From Bryobacterales bacterium (GTDB lineage Bacteria > Acidobacteriota > Terriglobia > Bryobacterales > Bryobacteraceae), in the NCBI GenBank assembly GCA_009697495.1, contig SHUN01000144.1, positions 1-7,162 on the forward strand: a stretch of 7,162 nt of DNA. The letters are read 5' to 3'. The number at the start of each line of letters is the position of its first letter. Within the stretch, counting starts at the first letter, position 1. This document shows positions 5,388-7,162 of the stretch, in pieces. Under the pieces are notes generated by a model. That model made no database searches. It was not told the origin of the DNA and worked only from the letters and a program-made list of their open reading frames with translations. Both the position numbers and the translations under genes were made by a program.

Positions 5388-6692
5388 ATGAAGACGCTGG
5401 AGACGTACTTCGAATTCGCCAAGCTCAATACAAGCTGGCGACAGGAAGCCATCGCGGGCCTGACGACGTTTCTGACGATGGCCTACATCATCTTCGTCAA
5501 CCCGTCCATTTTGGCCGAGGCGGGCATGCCCCCGGCCGCTGTCACCGCCGCCACATGCGTTTCCGCCGGCTTGGCCAGCATCCTGATGGGAGCCGTCGCG
5601 CGTTACCCCATCGCCATGGCCCCCGGCATGGGCCTCAATGCCTACTTCACATATGGCGTCGTACAAGGCATGGGCATCCCGTGGCAGACCGCCCTCGGCG
5701 CAGTCTTCCTGTCCGGCGTCCTCTTCCTCTTCCTGACGCTATTCGGCGTCCGGCGCTGGATCGTCGAATCCATCCCCCGTCCGCTCTATTCCGCCACCGC
5801 CGTCGGCATCGGCCTCTTCATCGCCCTCATCGGCATGAAGAACGCGGGGCTGGTCATCGCGCACCCGGCCACCTTCGTCACCCTCGGCAACCTCCGCGCG
5901 CCAACGACGCTCCTGGCCTTGGCCGGCCTGATCCTGACGGCCGCCCTGCTCGTGAGAGGCGTCCGCGCCGCGATCCTCATCGGCGTGGCCGCCACCACCG
6001 CCGCCGCCCTCGCGATGGGCCTCACCAAAATCTCCGGCGGAGCCTCGCCGTTGGCCGCTCTTTCCCAAACCGCCTTCCGTCTCGACATCCCCGCCGCCTT
6101 TCAACTCGGCCTCGCCGAGATCGTCTTCGCCTTCCTTTTCGTTGACCTCTTCGATAACCTCGGCACGCTAATGGCCGTCGCCAACCGCGCCGGTCTCATC
6201 GAAAAGAACGGCCAAATTCCGCGCATCGAACGTATCCTGGCGGCTGACTCAGTGGCAACCATCACAGGCTCCCTCGCCGGCACATCAACCGTCGTCAGCT
6301 ACATCGAAAGTGCCGCCGGAGTCGCCGCCGGCGGGCGCAGCGGAGTCACCGCCATCGTCACTGGACTCCTCTTCCTCGCCGCCTTGTTCTTCGCCCCATT
6401 CCTTGGCGTCATCCCCGCCGCCGCCACCGCTCCAGCGCTCATCCTGACCGGCGCTCTTATGATGGCCCACGCGACCGAAATCGAATGGACCGATCCGCGG
6501 AACGCCTTCCCCGCCTTCCTCACCATCATCGCGATTCCCATGACATTCTCCATCGCCAACGGCCTCTCCCTCGGCTTCCTTTCCTACACGTTGATTCAAG
6601 TTCTCACCGGCCGCGCTAGCGGTGTCTCGCCCTTCGTCTATCTCCTCTCCGCCGTGTTGTTGCTCCGATTCTTGTATCTTGGTTCTGCCTAA
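5388..6692 (+). CDS. NCS2 family purine permease, AzgA-type
   Basis: This 434-residue polytopic membrane protein of the nucleobase-cation symporter-2 family, AzgA-like branch, imports adenine, guanine and/or hypoxanthine with protons. Examples are E. coli AdeQ/GhxQ and B. subtilis PbuG, all about 440-455 residues, so this copy is full length. Branch-specific motifs are visible: NTSWRQEAIAGLTTFLTMAY (14-33), APGMGLNAYFTY (78-89), the substrate-site segment FVDLFDNLGT (251-260) and GTSTVVSYIESAAG (298-311) followed by GGRSG (315-319). The rest is a series of hydrophobic helices expected to form the 14-segment core-and-gate fold. The individual substrate cannot be assigned. The ATG directly follows the TAA of the split-barrel gene with no own Shine-Dalgarno. 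The stop overlaps the next start as TAATG, so translation is likely coupled along the operon. Confidence 0.95.
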   Translation: MKTLETYFEFAKLNTSWRQEAIAGLTTFLTMAYIIFVNPSILAEAGMPPAAVTAATCVSAGLASILMGAVARYPIAMAPGMGLNAYFTYGVVQGMGIPWQTALGAVFLSGVLFLFLTLFGVRRWIVESIPRPLYSATAVGIGLFIALIGMKNAGLVIAHPATFVTLGNLRAPTTLLALAGLILTAALLVRGVRAAILIGVAATTAAALAMGLTKISGGASPLAALSQTAFRLDIPAAFQLGLAEIVFAFLFVDLFDNLGTLMAVANRAGLIEKNGQIPRIERILAADSVATITGSLAGTSTVVSYIESAAGVAAGGRSGVTAIVTGLLFLAALFFAPFLGVIPAAATAPALILTGALMMAHATEIEWTDPRNAFPAFLTIIAIPMTFSIANGLSLGFLSYTLIQVLTGRASGVSPFVYLLSAVLLLRFLYLGSA

Positions 6693-7162
6693 TGCGTCTC
6701 ATTTTCCTGTTATTCACATCCATCCTCGGCGCAGCCGACTGGCAGCTCGTCTCCGTCAACAAGATCTGGGACCAGCCGAAACACGCCGCTTTCGGCGACC
6801 TCATCCGGTGGAACAATCGCTGGTACGCGACTTTCCGCGAAGGACAAGTCCACGCCCCAACGAAGGGCAAAACCGATGACGGCAAACTCCGCGTCCTCTC
6901 CAGCGTTGACGGCGTCAAATGGAAAAACGAAGCCCGCCTCGAGGAGCCCGGCGTCGACCTTCGCGACCCGCACTTAAGCATTACGAAGGACAACCGGCTG
7001 ATGATTGTCGCCGGCGGTTCTTACTACCCCAAAGGCGAGTACAAATCCCGCCAAAGCCGCGTCTTTTTCTCGAACAACGCCAAGCACTGGACTTCCCCTA
7101 AAAAAGTCCTCGAAGATACCCACTGGCTCTGGCGCGTAACCTGGCATAAGGGCATAGCCTAC
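6692..7162 (+). CDS. Secreted sialidase-like (BNR/Asp-box) protein, 3' end beyond the window
   Basis: The frame is open for 157 codons to the right edge. It begins with a short Sec-type signal (MRLIFLLFTSILGAA, probable cleavage near residue 15), so the product is exported. The mature part shows a sialidase-like beta-propeller start: KHAAFGDLIRWNNRWYATFRE (residues 30-50, FREG box), an Asp-box-like SSVDGVKW (70-77), the segment VDLRDPHLSI (88-97) with the usual 'RDP', and a second partial Asp box FFSNNAKHW (125-133). This arrangement matches proteins annotated as exo-alpha-sialidase-like in Acidobacteriota and Planctomycetota. Many of these may act on other glycans, and the full catalytic set (Arg triad, Tyr, Glu) is not within the window. 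The ATG overlaps the permease stop by one base (TAATG). Confidence 0.75.
   Translation, partial: MRLIFLLFTSILGAADWQLVSVNKIWDQPKHAAFGDLIRWNNRWYATFREGQVHAPTKGKTDDGKLRVLSSVDGVKWKNEARLEEPGVDLRDPHLSITKDNRLMIVAGGSYYPKGEYKSRQSRVFFSNNAKHWTSPKKVLEDTHWLWRVTWHKGIAY

Noticed and set aside
4884..6145. Long open frames opposite or out of frame with the split-barrel and permease genes (4884-5666 minus, 5249-6145 plus)
   Set aside because: They are Gly/His- or Arg/Pro-rich low-complexity translations overlapping two convincing genes.

Overview
The window is a GC-rich bacterial segment. It most resembles an Acidobacteriota genome of the Bryobacterales/Solibacter type. That assignment is an inference from protein families recalled from memory: an N-terminal 'GPxTxxGK' hypothetical family, a small HNH protein with a CCYC zinc motif, and a PNP/sialidase-like neighbourhood. 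No rRNA or other marker is present to settle it.

Left part, about 1-2550, looks accessory. Bases 1-713 on the minus strand hold a long open reading frame that runs off the left edge. It reads clearly as a Cas6-type CRISPR RNA-processing endoribonuclease (RAMP superfamily), so a CRISPR-Cas locus probably begins or continues to the left. A relatively AT-rich spacer follows. At 941-970 there is a strong hairpin with a T-tract, lying only 30 bases before the plus-strand gene at 1000-1731, a hypothetical protein of a family common in Acidobacteriota. Another non-coding stretch (1732-1995) carries a boxA-like antitermination motif (1855-1870) and a perfect 12-bp inverted repeat (1897-1933). It leads into a small HNH endonuclease gene (1996-2547). 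No CRISPR array is visible anywhere in the window.

Middle part, 2552-4923, is a compact minus-strand operon of three genes: a VTT/DedA-type membrane protein, glycogen synthase (glgA) and thioredoxin (trxA). The first two overlap by 13 bases. The glgA stop codon directly abuts the trxA start codon. The HNH gene and trxA converge with only four bases between their stop codons.

Right part, 4947-7162, is a plus-strand operon. It holds a pyridoxamine-5'-phosphate-oxidase-like split-barrel protein, an NCS2/AzgA-type purine permease whose start abuts the previous stop, and the 5' part of a secreted sialidase-like (BNR/Asp-box) protein whose start overlaps the permease stop (TAATG). The two operons diverge from a gap of only 23 bases, so their promoters must overlap each other's 5' coding sequence.

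The middle and right parts look like ordinary chromosomal metabolism. The left part is a plausible edge of a defence or mobile region.
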